64,000 bases of DNA from Nocardia stercoris (GTDB lineage: Bacteria > Actinomycetota > Actinomycetes > Mycobacteriales > Mycobacteriaceae), in the NCBI RefSeq assembly GCF_003696265.1, contig NZ_RFFH01000009.1, forward strand, positions 62,001 to 126,000. Direction: 5' to 3'. The notes under the pieces are model-generated. The model ran no database searches. It was not told where the DNA came from and was given only the letters and a program-made list of their open reading frames with translations. This document shows positions 45,012-53,346 of the stretch, piece by piece. The first letter of the stretch is position 1; each line of letters starts with the position of its first letter. A program made the position numbers and the translations under genes.

Positions 45012-45063
45012 AGATAGGCGCCGGGGTTACACGAGCGGGTGCGTGTAACCCGGTCCGCTATCT
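45012..45063. promoter_or_regulatory. 52-bp dyad element between ECF and cupredoxin operons
   Basis: Symmetric parts in order: AGATAG, 6 bases, GGGTTACAC, 10 bases, GTGTAACCC, 6 bases, CTATCT. Each outward half is therefore GTGTAACCC-N6-CTATCT with identical spacing. It sits 45 bp from the sigma start and 59 bp from the cupredoxin start. It could be a pair of divergent ECF promoters or two dimer operators. Confidence 0.65.
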
Positions 45064-45122
45064 GTTCACGACCGCATCACGTGGTCGGCGGGACTACTTT
45101 CCGGATCGAAAGGGGCACTCCG

Positions 45123-45599
45123 ATGAGACAATTCGTGCGCGTGGCCACGGCCGCGGCGTGCATCGTGGCCGCGGCCGCCACCGCGGCCGCCTGCTCGGAC
45201 AACAAGGACGCGACGCCGAACGCCGCGCCGACGGTCGCGTTCCCGTCCGGCAGCCAGACGCCGGGGATGTCGGGCGCGAGCCCGATGTCCATGCCCGGCA
45301 TGACCGGAACGCCGGCCACCGGGGGTAACGCACCCGCGGCTCCGACCGGACCGGACAGCGTCGTGATCGACAATTTCGCGTTCGCTCCGGCGACGCTGAC
45401 GGTCCCGGTCGGCACCACGGTGACCTGGACCAATCAGGACGAGGAACCCCATACCGTCGCCAGTTCGAACGGCACCTTCCACTCGCCCGGGATGGGCGCG
45501 AAGGCGACCTACAGCTTCACCTTCACCAGGGCCGGCACCTTCGATTACATCTGCTCGATTCACCCGTTCATGCATGCCACCGTGGTGGTGACCCCGTGA
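45123..45599 (+). CDS. Cupredoxin (plastocyanin-like) lipoprotein
   Basis: A 158-residue exported copper protein. The signal peptide ends in a lipobox-like AACS (Cys about residue 24), then a Met/Pro/Gly-rich linker, then a plastocyanin-type domain of about 90 residues. The copper ligands are visible as the His in EPHTV and C...H...M in YICSIHPFMH. It probably carries electrons or copper at the outer face of the membrane. It is the first gene of an operon; its stop codon overlaps the GTG of the phosphoesterase gene (GTGA). The ATG follows AAAGGGG. Confidence 0.85.
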   Translation: MRQFVRVATAAACIVAAAATAAACSDNKDATPNAAPTVAFPSGSQTPGMSGASPMSMPGMTGTPATGGNAPAAPTGPDSVVIDNFAFAPATLTVPVGTTVTWTNQDEEPHTVASSNGTFHSPGMGAKATYSFTFTRAGTFDYICSIHPFMHATVVVTP

Positions 45600-46555
45600 G
45601 CGAATCAGCTGAGCACACCGATCCCCGCGACCCGCACACGATGACGCGGCGGCAACTGATGCGCCATTCGGCGTGGTTCGGCGCGGCTGTGGGGTTGACG
45701 GTCGTCGGCGGCGAAGTCGTCTCGAACGTGGCCGGTACGACGGCGGTCACCGCGGCCACCCGGCCGACCCTGCGGTTCGCGCAGATCAGCGACAGCCACA
45801 TCGGCTTCCAGGGGACCGCGAACGGCAATGTCGTCGATACCTTCACCGAGGCCATCGACCAGGTGAATTCACTCGGTTACACACCGGATTTCGTGATCCA
45901 CACCGGCGATCTGACCCACCTGGCCACTGCCGAACAGTTCGATCAGGTCGAACAGATGATGACCGGACTGTCCACGCCGCACGTCTTCACCGTTCCCGGC
46001 GAGCACGATTCGACCGACGACGGCGGCCGGCGCTATCGGGAAGTGTTCGGCAAGGGCACGCGCGGTGACGGCTGGTACAGCTTCGACATCGCGGGTGTCC
46101 ATGTGATCGCCTTGGTCAACACCCTGAACCCCACCCTGCTCGGCCACCTCGGGCGGGATCAGCTCGACTTCATCCGCTCCGATGTCGCCGGCCTGTCCTC
46201 GGATACGCCGATCATCGTGTTCAGCCACATTCCGCTGTTCGCGATGTACCCGGACTGGGGATGGGGAACCGACGACGCCACCGAGGCCCTCAGCTATCTG
46301 AAGCGGTTCTCGTCGGTCACCTGCCTCAACGGCCATGTGCACCAACTGTTCACCAAGACCGAAGGCAACATCACCTTCTACAGCGGCACCACTACGGCGT
46401 ACCCGTTGCCCCACCCGGGGGAGGGCGGTCCGGACGCCAAGCCCAAGCCCGTGACCCTGCCCGCGGGAAAGCTGAGGGACGCCTTGGGGATTCGTGAGGT
46501 CAGCTATCGACGGGGGCAGCAGATGCTGGCGATCAAGGAGCAGAAGCTGCAATGA
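45596..46555 (+). CDS. Tat-exported metallophosphoesterase
   Basis: A 319-residue calcineurin-like phosphoesterase. The N-terminus carries a Tat-type signal (TRRQLMRHSAWFGAAVGLTV). The metal motifs follow in order: ISDSHIG (DxH), HTGDLTH (GD), PGEHD (GNHD variant with Glu), FSHIPL and NGHVH. It probably hydrolyses phosphoesters outside the membrane; the substrate is unknown. It starts with GTG inside the stop of the cupredoxin gene and ends overlapping the next ATG (ATGA), so all three genes are coupled. Confidence 0.85.
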   Translation: MSESAEHTDPRDPHTMTRRQLMRHSAWFGAAVGLTVVGGEVVSNVAGTTAVTAATRPTLRFAQISDSHIGFQGTANGNVVDTFTEAIDQVNSLGYTPDFVIHTGDLTHLATAEQFDQVEQMMTGLSTPHVFTVPGEHDSTDDGGRRYREVFGKGTRGDGWYSFDIAGVHVIALVNTLNPTLLGHLGRDQLDFIRSDVAGLSSDTPIIVFSHIPLFAMYPDWGWGTDDATEALSYLKRFSSVTCLNGHVHQLFTKTEGNITFYSGTTTAYPLPHPGEGGPDAKPKPVTLPAGKLRDALGIREVSYRRGQQMLAIKEQKLQ

Positions 46556-47004
46556 ACAAGCCCGACATCCCGGATCTGTTGTTGCGCAGCGCAATCGCTT
46601 CCAGCCTTGCCCTCGGCGGCTACCAGCACCTGCACCTCTACCGTGCGGGGTACCGGTACATCCACGTGATCGGCCCGTCGTTCCTGCTCGACGCCGCCGC
46701 GTCCTTCGCGGTCGCGTTCCTGGTACTGGTCGGCGCGCCCTGGACGCTGCGGGTGGTCGCCGCCGGACTGGCGGGCGGCGCGATCGCCGGCTTCGTCGCC
46801 TCCCGGACCGTGGGAATCTTCGGATTCACCGAAACCGGTTGGGACCCGGCACCATACGCTGTGATCAGCGTCGCCGCGGAGGGCGCCACCATCGCGTTCT
46901 GCGTGCTCGGCGGCGTGGTGGCGCTCCGGCGGCTGCGGTGTGATCAGTCCGGCGGCTCCGCGGCGTCGAACAGTTCGGCGACGATCTCGATGCCGAGCGC
47001 GTAA
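46552..47004 (+). CDS. Small membrane protein, third gene of cupredoxin operon
   Basis: A 150-residue protein with four hydrophobic segments (for example IASSLALGGYQH, FAVAFLVLVGA, AAGLAGGAIAGFVA and AAEGATIAFCVLGGVVAL) and a His/Tyr-rich N-terminal stretch YQHLHLYRAGYRYIH that might bind metal or heme. No family was recognised. It overlaps the phosphoesterase gene by 4 bp. Its last 61 bp overlap the convergent CMD-domain gene. Confidence 0.7.
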   Translation: MNKPDIPDLLLRSAIASSLALGGYQHLHLYRAGYRYIHVIGPSFLLDAAASFAVAFLVLVGAPWTLRVVAAGLAGGAIAGFVASRTVGIFGFTETGWDPAPYAVISVAAEGATIAFCVLGGVVALRRLRCDQSGGSAASNSSATISMPSA

Positions 47005-47336
47005 GCCGGTGCGCCGCCGGTGATCAGCGCGGTCTCCGCGACACCGACCAGGTCGGCGAGCGTCGCGCCGGCCTGCAGCGCGCCGCGGGCGTGCAGGCGC
47101 GCGGGGCCGCCGCGACCGAGCACCAGGAGCTGGCCGACGTGCACCAACTGCTGTGTCCTTGTCCCCAACGGGCTTTCGTGCAGGACGAGACGGCGCAGCG
47201 TGGCGAAGGTTTCCTCGACGTCGAGCCGGCCGGTGGCGTGCGCGACCCGCAGTCGATCCTCGATACCGTGCGGGACCGATCCGAAGGTCTCCCGGTAGCG
47301 GTTCCGGATCGACTCGAGCTCGGGGGCCGCGGTCAT
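46944..47336 (-). CDS. Carboxymuconolactone-decarboxylase-like protein
   Basis: A 130-residue all-helical protein of the CMD/AhpD fold (PF02627). The family helix is recognisable as TRTQQLVHVGQLLVLGRGGP, followed by HARGALQAGATLADLVGVAE. The CxxC motif of the AhpD peroxidase branch is absent, so it is more like the decarboxylase branch. Its ATGA start overlaps the stop of the aldolase gene, so the two form a coupled operon. It probably acts next to the aldolase in breakdown of a small hydroxy or keto acid. Confidence 0.8.
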   Translation of the reverse strand: MTAAPELESIRNRYRETFGSVPHGIEDRLRVAHATGRLDVEETFATLRRLVLHESPLGTRTQQLVHVGQLLVLGRGGPARLHARGALQAGATLADLVGVAETALITGGAPAYALGIEIVAELFDAAEPPD

Positions 47337-47998
47337 GACGCTGCCCGCGCCATCGAGGCCCGCACGGCGTCCAGGGCTCCGGCCGGGAAGTCCACGGCGC
47401 CGCCGAGCGCGCGGGCGGCGAGTTCGGCCTCGGCGCTCTCCTCCAGCGCGATCAGCAGATCCGCGGTCGAGCGGGGGTCGGGTCCGAAGACCAGCAGGCC
47501 GTGGTTGGCCAGCAGCACCGCCGACGTCGTCGGGCTGGTCGCCAGAACCTCGGCGACGCCGCGTACCGACACGTCCGAGCCGCGCGGACCCCAGGGCACC
47601 ACCGGCACGTCCTCGGCCTGTCCGAACCGCAACATCAGCTCGGTGCGGCACGGCAGCGGCCGATGGGCGAGAGCGAACGCGGTCGCGGCGGGTGAATGGG
47701 TGTGCAGCACCGCACCGACGTGCGGGCGGGCCCGGTAGACGACGCCGTGCATGTTCACGATCTCCGCGCCGGCCGACTGCAGCCGGCCGCCGCGGACCAC
47801 CCCGTCCACGCCGACGACCGCCACCTGGTCGGTGCTCAGTCCGCGCACGAATCCCGGTGTCAGCAGGAAGCTCTCGTCGTCGAGCCGGGCGCTGAGGTTG
47901 GCGTGCCCGGAATGCGACATCACTCCCGCCTCGAAGAGGTGTTCGGCGGTGCGTACCAGCAGCTCGGCCTGCTGGGCGATGGTCGATGGTTCGGTCAT
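47333..47998 (-). CDS. Class II aldolase/adducin family protein
   Basis: A 221-residue zinc-dependent aldolase or epimerase relative (FucA/AraD type). The metal histidines lie in HTHSP and LANHGLL, and SGHANLSAR is the phosphate-binding-like loop. It probably performs a retro-aldol or decarboxylation step on a small sugar-acid-like substrate in the cytosol. It is the first gene of the aldolase-CMD operon, controlled by the divergent MerR gene through the operator at 48043-48060. Confidence 0.88.
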   Translation of the reverse strand: MTEPSTIAQQAELLVRTAEHLFEAGVMSHSGHANLSARLDDESFLLTPGFVRGLSTDQVAVVGVDGVVRGGRLQSAGAEIVNMHGVVYRARPHVGAVLHTHSPAATAFALAHRPLPCRTELMLRFGQAEDVPVVPWGPRGSDVSVRGVAEVLATSPTTSAVLLANHGLLVFGPDPRSTADLLIALEESAEAELAARALGGAVDFPAGALDAVRASMARAAS

Positions 47999-48042
47999 AT
48001 CGGTCCTCCAGTTCGTTGTTTCCGGTGCGGACCACGCTCCAC

Positions 48043-48060
48043 CTTGAACTAAGGTTCAAG
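48043..48060. promoter_or_regulatory. MerR-type operator, aldolase/MerR region
   Basis: CTTGAAC-TAAG-GTTCAAG has perfect 7-bp arms, lying 45 bp upstream of the aldolase ATG and 56 bp upstream of the MerR ATG. The arm/spacer layout resembles SoxR-type operators that sit inside a long promoter spacer. Confidence 0.75.
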
Positions 48061-48115
48061 TCAAGCGCTGTGACCCGATCCACCACGGCGAGCGCCGGAG
48101 CAGGAGGTCAGGCGG

Positions 48116-48490
48116 ATGTTCATGACGATCGGCGCACTCGCCGCGCAAACCGGGGTCCCGGCTTCGACGATCCGGTACTGGGAGCGGCACGGCCTGCTGC
48201 CCCAACCGGAGCGCCGGAGCGGGCAGCGCCGCTACACCGCGGCCGCGGCCGAACGCATCGCGTTGCTGCGCACCTGCCAGCAGGCCGGTCTCAGTCTCGC
48301 CGATCTCGCTGAGCTGCAACAGGATCGGCCACGCCGCACGGTGATGATCGCCGCCAAGCTCGCGGAGACCGATCAGCGGCTGCGCGACATCGCACACGCG
48401 AGACAGTTTCTCGACCACGCCGCGCAATGCAGTCACGCCGACATCCTGGGCTGCCCCAAATTCCGGGAGCAGATGGCGGCCTGGCGCTGA
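48116..48490 (+). CDS. MerR-family regulator with C-terminal cysteines
   Basis: A 124-residue MerR regulator. The winged HTH is IGALAAQTGVPASTIRYWER followed by HGLLPQPERRSGQRRYT. A dimerisation helix and a short C-terminal loop with two cysteines (CSHADILGC) follow, which could bind metal or sense thiol oxidation. AGGAGG lies 11 bases upstream of the ATG at 48116. The operator at 48043-48060 suggests it controls itself and the divergent aldolase operon. A P450 gene follows 30 bp later. Confidence 0.85.
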   Translation: MFMTIGALAAQTGVPASTIRYWERHGLLPQPERRSGQRRYTAAAAERIALLRTCQQAGLSLADLAELQQDRPRRTVMIAAKLAETDQRLRDIAHARQFLDHAAQCSHADILGCPKFREQMAAWR

Positions 48491-48520
48491 ATCACCGGGC
48501 GGCATCGCGATACTGGAGGC

Positions 48521-49681
48521 ATGGACCTCGGACAGTGCCCGTTCGCGACCGGTGTGCACGATCTCGACGCGATTCACGAACGAATGCGATTGCGCGGGAA
48601 CGGAGTTCACTCTGCTGAGCTGCCGGACGGCTCGCCGGTTTGGGTGGTCACCGGGTATCGGGCGGTGACCGGGCTGCTCGCCGACCCGAACGTATCCGCG
48701 GCGAAAGCCGACAGCACCACCGGTTTTCGCGGCAATCGCCTGCCACCGGCATTGGACGCGAATCTGCTCAACGTCGACGGCGATACGCACCGGCGCCTGC
48801 GCCGGCTCGGCGCCGCGGGCTTCGGTCCCGCCCAGCGCCACCATCAGGAACAGGTGGTTCTCGGCACGGTCGCCGATCTGGTCGACCGGCTCCCGGCAGC
48901 GGGTCTCGTCGACTTCATGGCCGGGCTGTGCGAACCGCTCCCGGTCCGCGTCACCGGGACGCTGCTCGGCCTGCCCGACGAACAGTTGGACGCCTTCCGC
49001 GATGCCTCCGCGCCACTGCTGCGGGCGGACGCCTCCCACGAGCCGGACATGCTGAGCCGGTCGATGGCCGCGCTGCTCGCCCTGATCACCGCTGCGATCG
49101 CCGGTAAGCGTGAGCGGCCCGGCGACGATCTGCTGTCGGCGTGGATCGCCGCCCGCGACGGCGCGGATCGCCTGACCGAGGACGAACTGACCAGCCTGGC
49201 GTTCATCACCGTCATCGGCGGGTTCGAGAACACGATCAGCCTGATCGCGCTGGTGCTCGACGAACTGGTGCGCCACCACCAGCCGCAGGCCCGCGAAATG
49301 CTCGACCGCCCGGTCGAATTCGCCGAGTTGATCCGCCGCCTCGTCCACACCGTCGCCCCGATGAGCTTCGCGGTACGCCGCTTCCCGCTGACCGACATCG
49401 AGATCAACGGCGTGCCGATTCCGAAGGGCCACACTGTGATCGCCTCACTCCGCTCGGCCCGCCTCGACCCGGAGGCCCACGGCCGCCCCGAGCCCACCTT
49501 CGGCCACGGCCGCCACTACTGCCTCGGCGCGAACCTGGCCGAACTCCAAGCCCGGCACGCCGCCCAGGCAGTCCTGCGCAAGTATTCGACCATCGAGGTG
49601 ATCGGGCCCCGAGACAGTTACGCGCTGCGCGACTCCTGGATCACCTACGCCCTGGCGGAACTGACCCTGCGGGCCGGCTGA
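48521..49681 (+). CDS. Cytochrome P450
   Basis: A 386-residue bacterial P450. The heme loop FGHGRHYCLG places the thiolate at Cys334; the I-helix GGFENT retains the acidic residue, and ELIR fits ExxR. It is short but within the family range. It follows the MerR gene by 30 bp on the same strand, so the two may be co-transcribed. No ferredoxin or ferredoxin reductase is adjacent. The substrate is unknown; the aldolase/CMD neighbours suggest a catabolic role. Confidence 0.9.
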   Translation: MDLGQCPFATGVHDLDAIHERMRLRGNGVHSAELPDGSPVWVVTGYRAVTGLLADPNVSAAKADSTTGFRGNRLPPALDANLLNVDGDTHRRLRRLGAAGFGPAQRHHQEQVVLGTVADLVDRLPAAGLVDFMAGLCEPLPVRVTGTLLGLPDEQLDAFRDASAPLLRADASHEPDMLSRSMAALLALITAAIAGKRERPGDDLLSAWIAARDGADRLTEDELTSLAFITVIGGFENTISLIALVLDELVRHHQPQAREMLDRPVEFAELIRRLVHTVAPMSFAVRRFPLTDIEINGVPIPKGHTVIASLRSARLDPEAHGRPEPTFGHGRHYCLGANLAELQARHAAQAVLRKYSTIEVIGPRDSYALRDSWITYALAELTLRAG

Positions 49682-50004
49682 TCACCGAGGAGCACGAGCG
49701 CGGCGGAGCCGGCTGCGGGAGGGCGAAGGCCGCGAATGTTCCCGCATCTTGTCCGCAGCGGATGTGGATCGACAACCCGTGGTGGCGGTCCCGCTCGGTT
49801 CGGGTGTCGAGGCGGCCTCGGACGGTCGGCATCGAGAACTTCCGGATCCGGCACATGGGCTGCGACCGGGGGATCGTCGCGATAGCCCTGTGACGCCGCC
49901 GTGCGGCACCGGCCCTCCCGCGACAGCGGCCGAGGGCCGAGCGTTACACTGATTGCATAATTTCTTAACTAACTACATTAATGACTCGATAGGGAGGAAG
50001 TTGC
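49682..50004. other. Intergenic region upstream of the SulP gene
   Basis: About 320 bp without a gene. The last 60 bp are AT-rich for this genome (GCATAATTTCTTAACTAACT and following) and probably hold the SulP promoter: TTACAC at 49944-49949 and TAACTA at 49966-49971 have a 16-bp gap. GGAGGAAG just before the GTG start is the ribosome binding site. Confidence 0.45.
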
Positions 50005-51651
50005 GTGGCTGTCCGGGTGCTGTTGCCGCGGTGGTCGGACTGGCGCCCCGCGGTGGGAACCCCGGGCGCCGACCTACTGGCCGGGCTGATCGTGGCGCTG
50101 GTCGCATTGCCGCTGGCCCTCGGGTTCGGCATTTCCTCCGGCCTCGGAGCCGCCGCCGGACTGGCGACCGCGGTCGTGGCCGGGGCGGTGGCGGCGGTAT
50201 TCGGCGGTTCCCGGTTCCAGGTGTCGGGTCCGACCGGGGCCATGACGGTCGTGCTCGTTCCGATCTTCCACCAGCACGGTTCGAGCGGGGTGTTGGCTGT
50301 GGGGCTACTGGCCGGCCTCGCGCTGGTGGTGCTCGCGATCGCCGGGGTGGGCCGGGCTGTGCGATACATGCCCGCCCCGGTGATCGAGGGATTCACCGCG
50401 GGCATCGCGGTCGTCATCGGCCTCCAGCAGCTTCCCGCCGCTCTCGGCATCGCCCACGCGCACGGTGACAAGGTGTGGCAGAGCGCCGCCGACGCCGTCG
50501 GGCAGTATCTCAGCCACCCCGACCCGCTTCCGGTGGTGACCGCGCTGCTGGTCGCGGTCACGATGCTGCTCGGCGGGCGGTGGTTGCCGCGGGTGCCGTT
50601 CGCGCTGGTAGCGGTGGTGATCGCGACCTCCGTCGCAACGTCGATGCGATTGCCGCTGACCCGAATCGGCGCGATTCCCAGCGGATTGCCCGCCCCGACA
50701 CTGGGATTCGTGCATCCGGGTCAGCTCGCGGGGCTGATCGGGCCCGCGCTGGCCGTCGCGGCGCTGGCCGCGCTGGAGTCGCTGCTGTCGGCGACGGCCG
50801 CCGACTCGATGGCCGTCGGAACCCGTCACGACCCGGACCGCGAACTGTTCGGACAGGGCCTGGCCAATATCGCCGCCCCCCTGTTCGGTGGTGTGCCGGC
50901 CACCGGTGCCATCGCCCGAACCGCGGTCAACGTCCGCGCGGGAGCGCGGACCCGGCTGGCCGCACTCACCCACGCGGTCGTCCTGGCCGCCATCATCTAT
51001 CTGGCGGCACCGCTGGTCGGCCATATCCCGCTGGCCGCGCTCGCGGGCGTGCTGCTGGCCACGACCGTTCGCATGGTCGAGACCGCGTCGCTGGCGGCGA
51101 TCGCCCGCGCTTCGCGGGGCGACGCCGCGATCATGGCGATCACGTTCCTGGTCACGGTGGCGATGGATCTGGTCACCGCGGTCGCGGTCGGCGTCGGCAT
51201 CGCCGTCCTGCTCGCGGTGCGTACCGTGGCGAAAGAGGCACGGCTGCAGCAGATCCCACTCGACAGCGGCGATCATCTCGGTGAGGAGCGGGAACTGCTG
51301 CACGAGCACATCATCGCCTACCGGCTCGACGGTCCGCTGTTCTTCGCCGCCGCGCACCGGTTCCTGCTGGAACTCGCCGAGGTATCCGACGTTCACGTCG
51401 TCATCCTGCGCATGTCCCATGTCAGCGCCCTCGACAGCACCGGCGCGCTCGTTCTCAAGGACGCGATCGGCAAACTCGAACAGCGTCATATCACTGTGCT
51501 GATGTCGGGTCTGCGTGACGACCACCGCCGGCGCCTGACCGCTGTCGGTGCCCTGCCGAACGGCGGCAGCGGTCACCTGTTCGCCCACACACCGGACGCC
51601 ATCGAGGTCGCCCGCGGCCTCGCACCGGGCCGCACCGAGACCGCATCCTGA
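50005..51651 (+). CDS. SulP-family anion transporter with STAS domain
   Basis: A 548-residue SulP permease. An N-terminal membrane domain of about 400 residues has ten or more helices and the family signature around GFTAGIAVVIGLQQLP and SGPTGAMTVVLVP. A cytosolic STAS domain from about residue 435 follows (HVVILRMSHVSALDSTGALV, the P-loop-like segment). Members carry sulfate, bicarbonate or other anions, and the substrate is not assignable. The start is GTG at 50005 with GGAGGAAG upstream. It is monocistronic and convergent with the COG4705 gene. Confidence 0.92.
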   Translation: MAVRVLLPRWSDWRPAVGTPGADLLAGLIVALVALPLALGFGISSGLGAAAGLATAVVAGAVAAVFGGSRFQVSGPTGAMTVVLVPIFHQHGSSGVLAVGLLAGLALVVLAIAGVGRAVRYMPAPVIEGFTAGIAVVIGLQQLPAALGIAHAHGDKVWQSAADAVGQYLSHPDPLPVVTALLVAVTMLLGGRWLPRVPFALVAVVIATSVATSMRLPLTRIGAIPSGLPAPTLGFVHPGQLAGLIGPALAVAALAALESLLSATAADSMAVGTRHDPDRELFGQGLANIAAPLFGGVPATGAIARTAVNVRAGARTRLAALTHAVVLAAIIYLAAPLVGHIPLAALAGVLLATTVRMVETASLAAIARASRGDAAIMAITFLVTVAMDLVTAVAVGVGIAVLLAVRTVAKEARLQQIPLDSGDHLGEERELLHEHIIAYRLDGPLFFAAAHRFLLELAEVSDVHVVILRMSHVSALDSTGALVLKDAIGKLEQRHITVLMSGLRDDHRRRLTAVGALPNGGSGHLFAHTPDAIEVARGLAPGRTETAS

Positions 51652-51668
51652 GTTCGGCGGTATCGGCC

Positions 51669-52499
51669 CTACCTGGGTGCCAGGGCGTCGGATTCGGGCT
51701 GAACGGTGTTCGCGTGCACTGTGTTTCGCCGGTGTTCGCGGATGCTGTAAGCGATGCCCGCGATCAGGATCGCGAGGATGACCGCGGAGGTGCCGCCGCT
51801 ACCCAGGCCCAGGCCGCCCTTGGCGTGTGGCTTCCAGAGGAAGTCGCCCACGGTCGCGCCGAGCGGGCGGGTCAGCACGAAGGCGGTCCAGAACAGGAAG
51901 ACACCGGAGATCGGGGTGAAGTAGTGCGCGAGCAGGATCGCGGCCATCGCGGTCGCGATCACCGCCGCACCACCCCAGTAGCCGAGACCCGAACTGTCGG
52001 ACAGGAAGTCGCCGGTCGAGGTGCCCAGGGTGTTGGACAGCACGATCGCGGCCCAATAGAGCAGTTCGCCGCGGGTGGTGGTGATGTGGGCGACGTCGTA
52101 GGTCTCGCCGGTGAACTTCCAGATCACGAACACGACCGCCAGGGCGGAGATCAGGATCGCGGCACCGGCGGGGTAGCCGAGTCCGTTCTCGGCGGAACCG
52201 GACTGGTCACCGCGGTTGAGCAGATCCGACAGTGTGGTGCCCATGGTGCTGGTGGCGGCGATCAGGGTCCAGTACAACGCCGGGTGGAAGTTGCGGGCCC
52301 GCAACTGCCCGATCAGCACGACGATCAGGACGGCGAAGAACAGGAGGGTGGCGTCGAGGTAGCCGAGGTCCAGCGTCTGGGCGACCCAGTCGCCGCCGGT
52401 CTCGCCCAGGGTCGTCGCGGCGATCTTCAGCACCCAGAACAGGACCGTGATCTGGGGCAGCTTGTACGACGTGTGGGCACTGCCCGTGGGCCGGCTCAT
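51669..52499 (-). CDS. COG4705-type membrane protein, copy A
   Basis: A 276-residue protein with about eight hydrophobic segments in a two-fold repeated pattern. The signatures ITVLFWVLKIAATTLGETGG and FLFWTAFVLTRPLGATVGDF mark the COG4705 family, whose function is unknown. It is paralogous to the protein encoded at 54752-55564; both flank the same two-component genes. The ATG at 52499 has GAGAGGAG upstream. Its promoter, at 52550-52584, carries the same direct repeats and -10 box as the paralogue, so both are likely targets of the response regulator. Confidence 0.85.
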   Translation of the reverse strand: MSRPTGSAHTSYKLPQITVLFWVLKIAATTLGETGGDWVAQTLDLGYLDATLLFFAVLIVVLIGQLRARNFHPALYWTLIAATSTMGTTLSDLLNRGDQSGSAENGLGYPAGAAILISALAVVFVIWKFTGETYDVAHITTTRGELLYWAAIVLSNTLGTSTGDFLSDSSGLGYWGGAAVIATAMAAILLAHYFTPISGVFLFWTAFVLTRPLGATVGDFLWKPHAKGGLGLGSGGTSAVILAILIAGIAYSIREHRRNTVHANTVQPESDALAPR

Positions 52500-52549
52500 C
52501 GCCTGGGACTCCTCTCTCGACGGCGCCCGGGTGCGCCGTTCCGTTGTGC

Positions 52550-52584
52550 AGTATTGCGGCCCGGCGCTGAGAGCACGCTGAGAT
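52550..52584 (-). promoter_or_regulatory. Direct-repeat promoter of COG4705 copy A
   Basis: Read on the minus strand: ATCTCAGCG, TG, CTCTCAGCG (11-bp period), CCGG, 5 bases, then AATACT as -10. The last base of the leftmost repeat overlaps the stop codon of the response regulator gene. The element matches the one at 54711-54745 base for base in all these parts. Confidence 0.75.
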
Positions 52585-53285
52585 CATCCACCGGTCGACC
52601 CCGCGGCCGCGACCCGGTCGTCGATCAGCTGATAGCCCGCGCCCCGATGGGTGCGGATGCTGGTCCGGCCGAACGGGGTATCGACCTTCTTGCGCAGGTA
52701 GCCGATGTAGACCTCGACGACGTTCTCCGGGCCCTCGTAGTGTTCGTCCCACACGCCGCGCACGAGGTCGGTCTTGGTGATCACCGCGCCCGGGCGGCGC
52801 ATCAGGAACTCGAGCAGACCGAATTCGCGCGAGGTGAGCACGATATCGCGGTCGCCGCGCCGGACCGCACGCCGCATCGGGTCCAGCACCAGATCGCCGA
52901 CCTCGAGCAGTGCGGGCTGCTGCGGTGCCCGCCGGCGCAGCATGGCCCGCAGCCGGGCGATCAGGACGACGAACGAGAACGGCTTGGTCAGATAGTCGTC
53001 GGCGCCCAGGTCCAGGGCGTCGGCCTGGTCGAACTCGCCGTCCTTGGCGGTCAGCATCATCACCGGGGTCGCCTTGTCGGTGCGGCGCAGCTGTCGCAGG
53101 ACCTCGTAGCCGCTGAGCCCGGGCAGCATGATGTCGAGGACGATGACGTCGAACGACTCGCCGGTCGCGCGCCGCAGACCGTCCGGCCCGGTGGCGGCGA
53201 CCTGCACCGTGAAACCCTCCGCCGCCAGCCCGCGGCGCACCGTCTCGGCCAGACGTGGCTCGTCCTCCACCAACAGCACCCGCAC
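52584..53285 (-). CDS. OmpR/PhoB-family response regulator
   Basis: A 233-residue response regulator. The receiver has the phospho-acceptor Asp51 in VIVLDIMLPG, the acidic pair after LLVEDE, and Lys in LTKPFSF. A winged HTH of OmpR type fills the C-terminus (TSREFGLLEFLMRRPGAVIT and GAGYQL). The start is GTG at 53285 with GAGAGGAG upstream. It is head-to-head with the histidine kinase gene, across 61 bp, unlike the usual tandem order. OmpR-type proteins bind 11-bp-spaced direct repeats, and such repeats precede both COG4705 genes. Confidence 0.9.
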   Translation of the reverse strand: MRVLLVEDEPRLAETVRRGLAAEGFTVQVAATGPDGLRRATGESFDVIVLDIMLPGLSGYEVLRQLRRTDKATPVMMLTAKDGEFDQADALDLGADDYLTKPFSFVVLIARLRAMLRRRAPQQPALLEVGDLVLDPMRRAVRRGDRDIVLTSREFGLLEFLMRRPGAVITKTDLVRGVWDEHYEGPENVVEVYIGYLRKKVDTPFGRTSIRTHRGAGYQLIDDRVAAAGSTGG

Positions 53286-53346
53286 CCGGCCGCACTCCTC
53301 TCCACCCGACAACCAACGGGCACCCGGCAATGACCGAAGATCAAGC

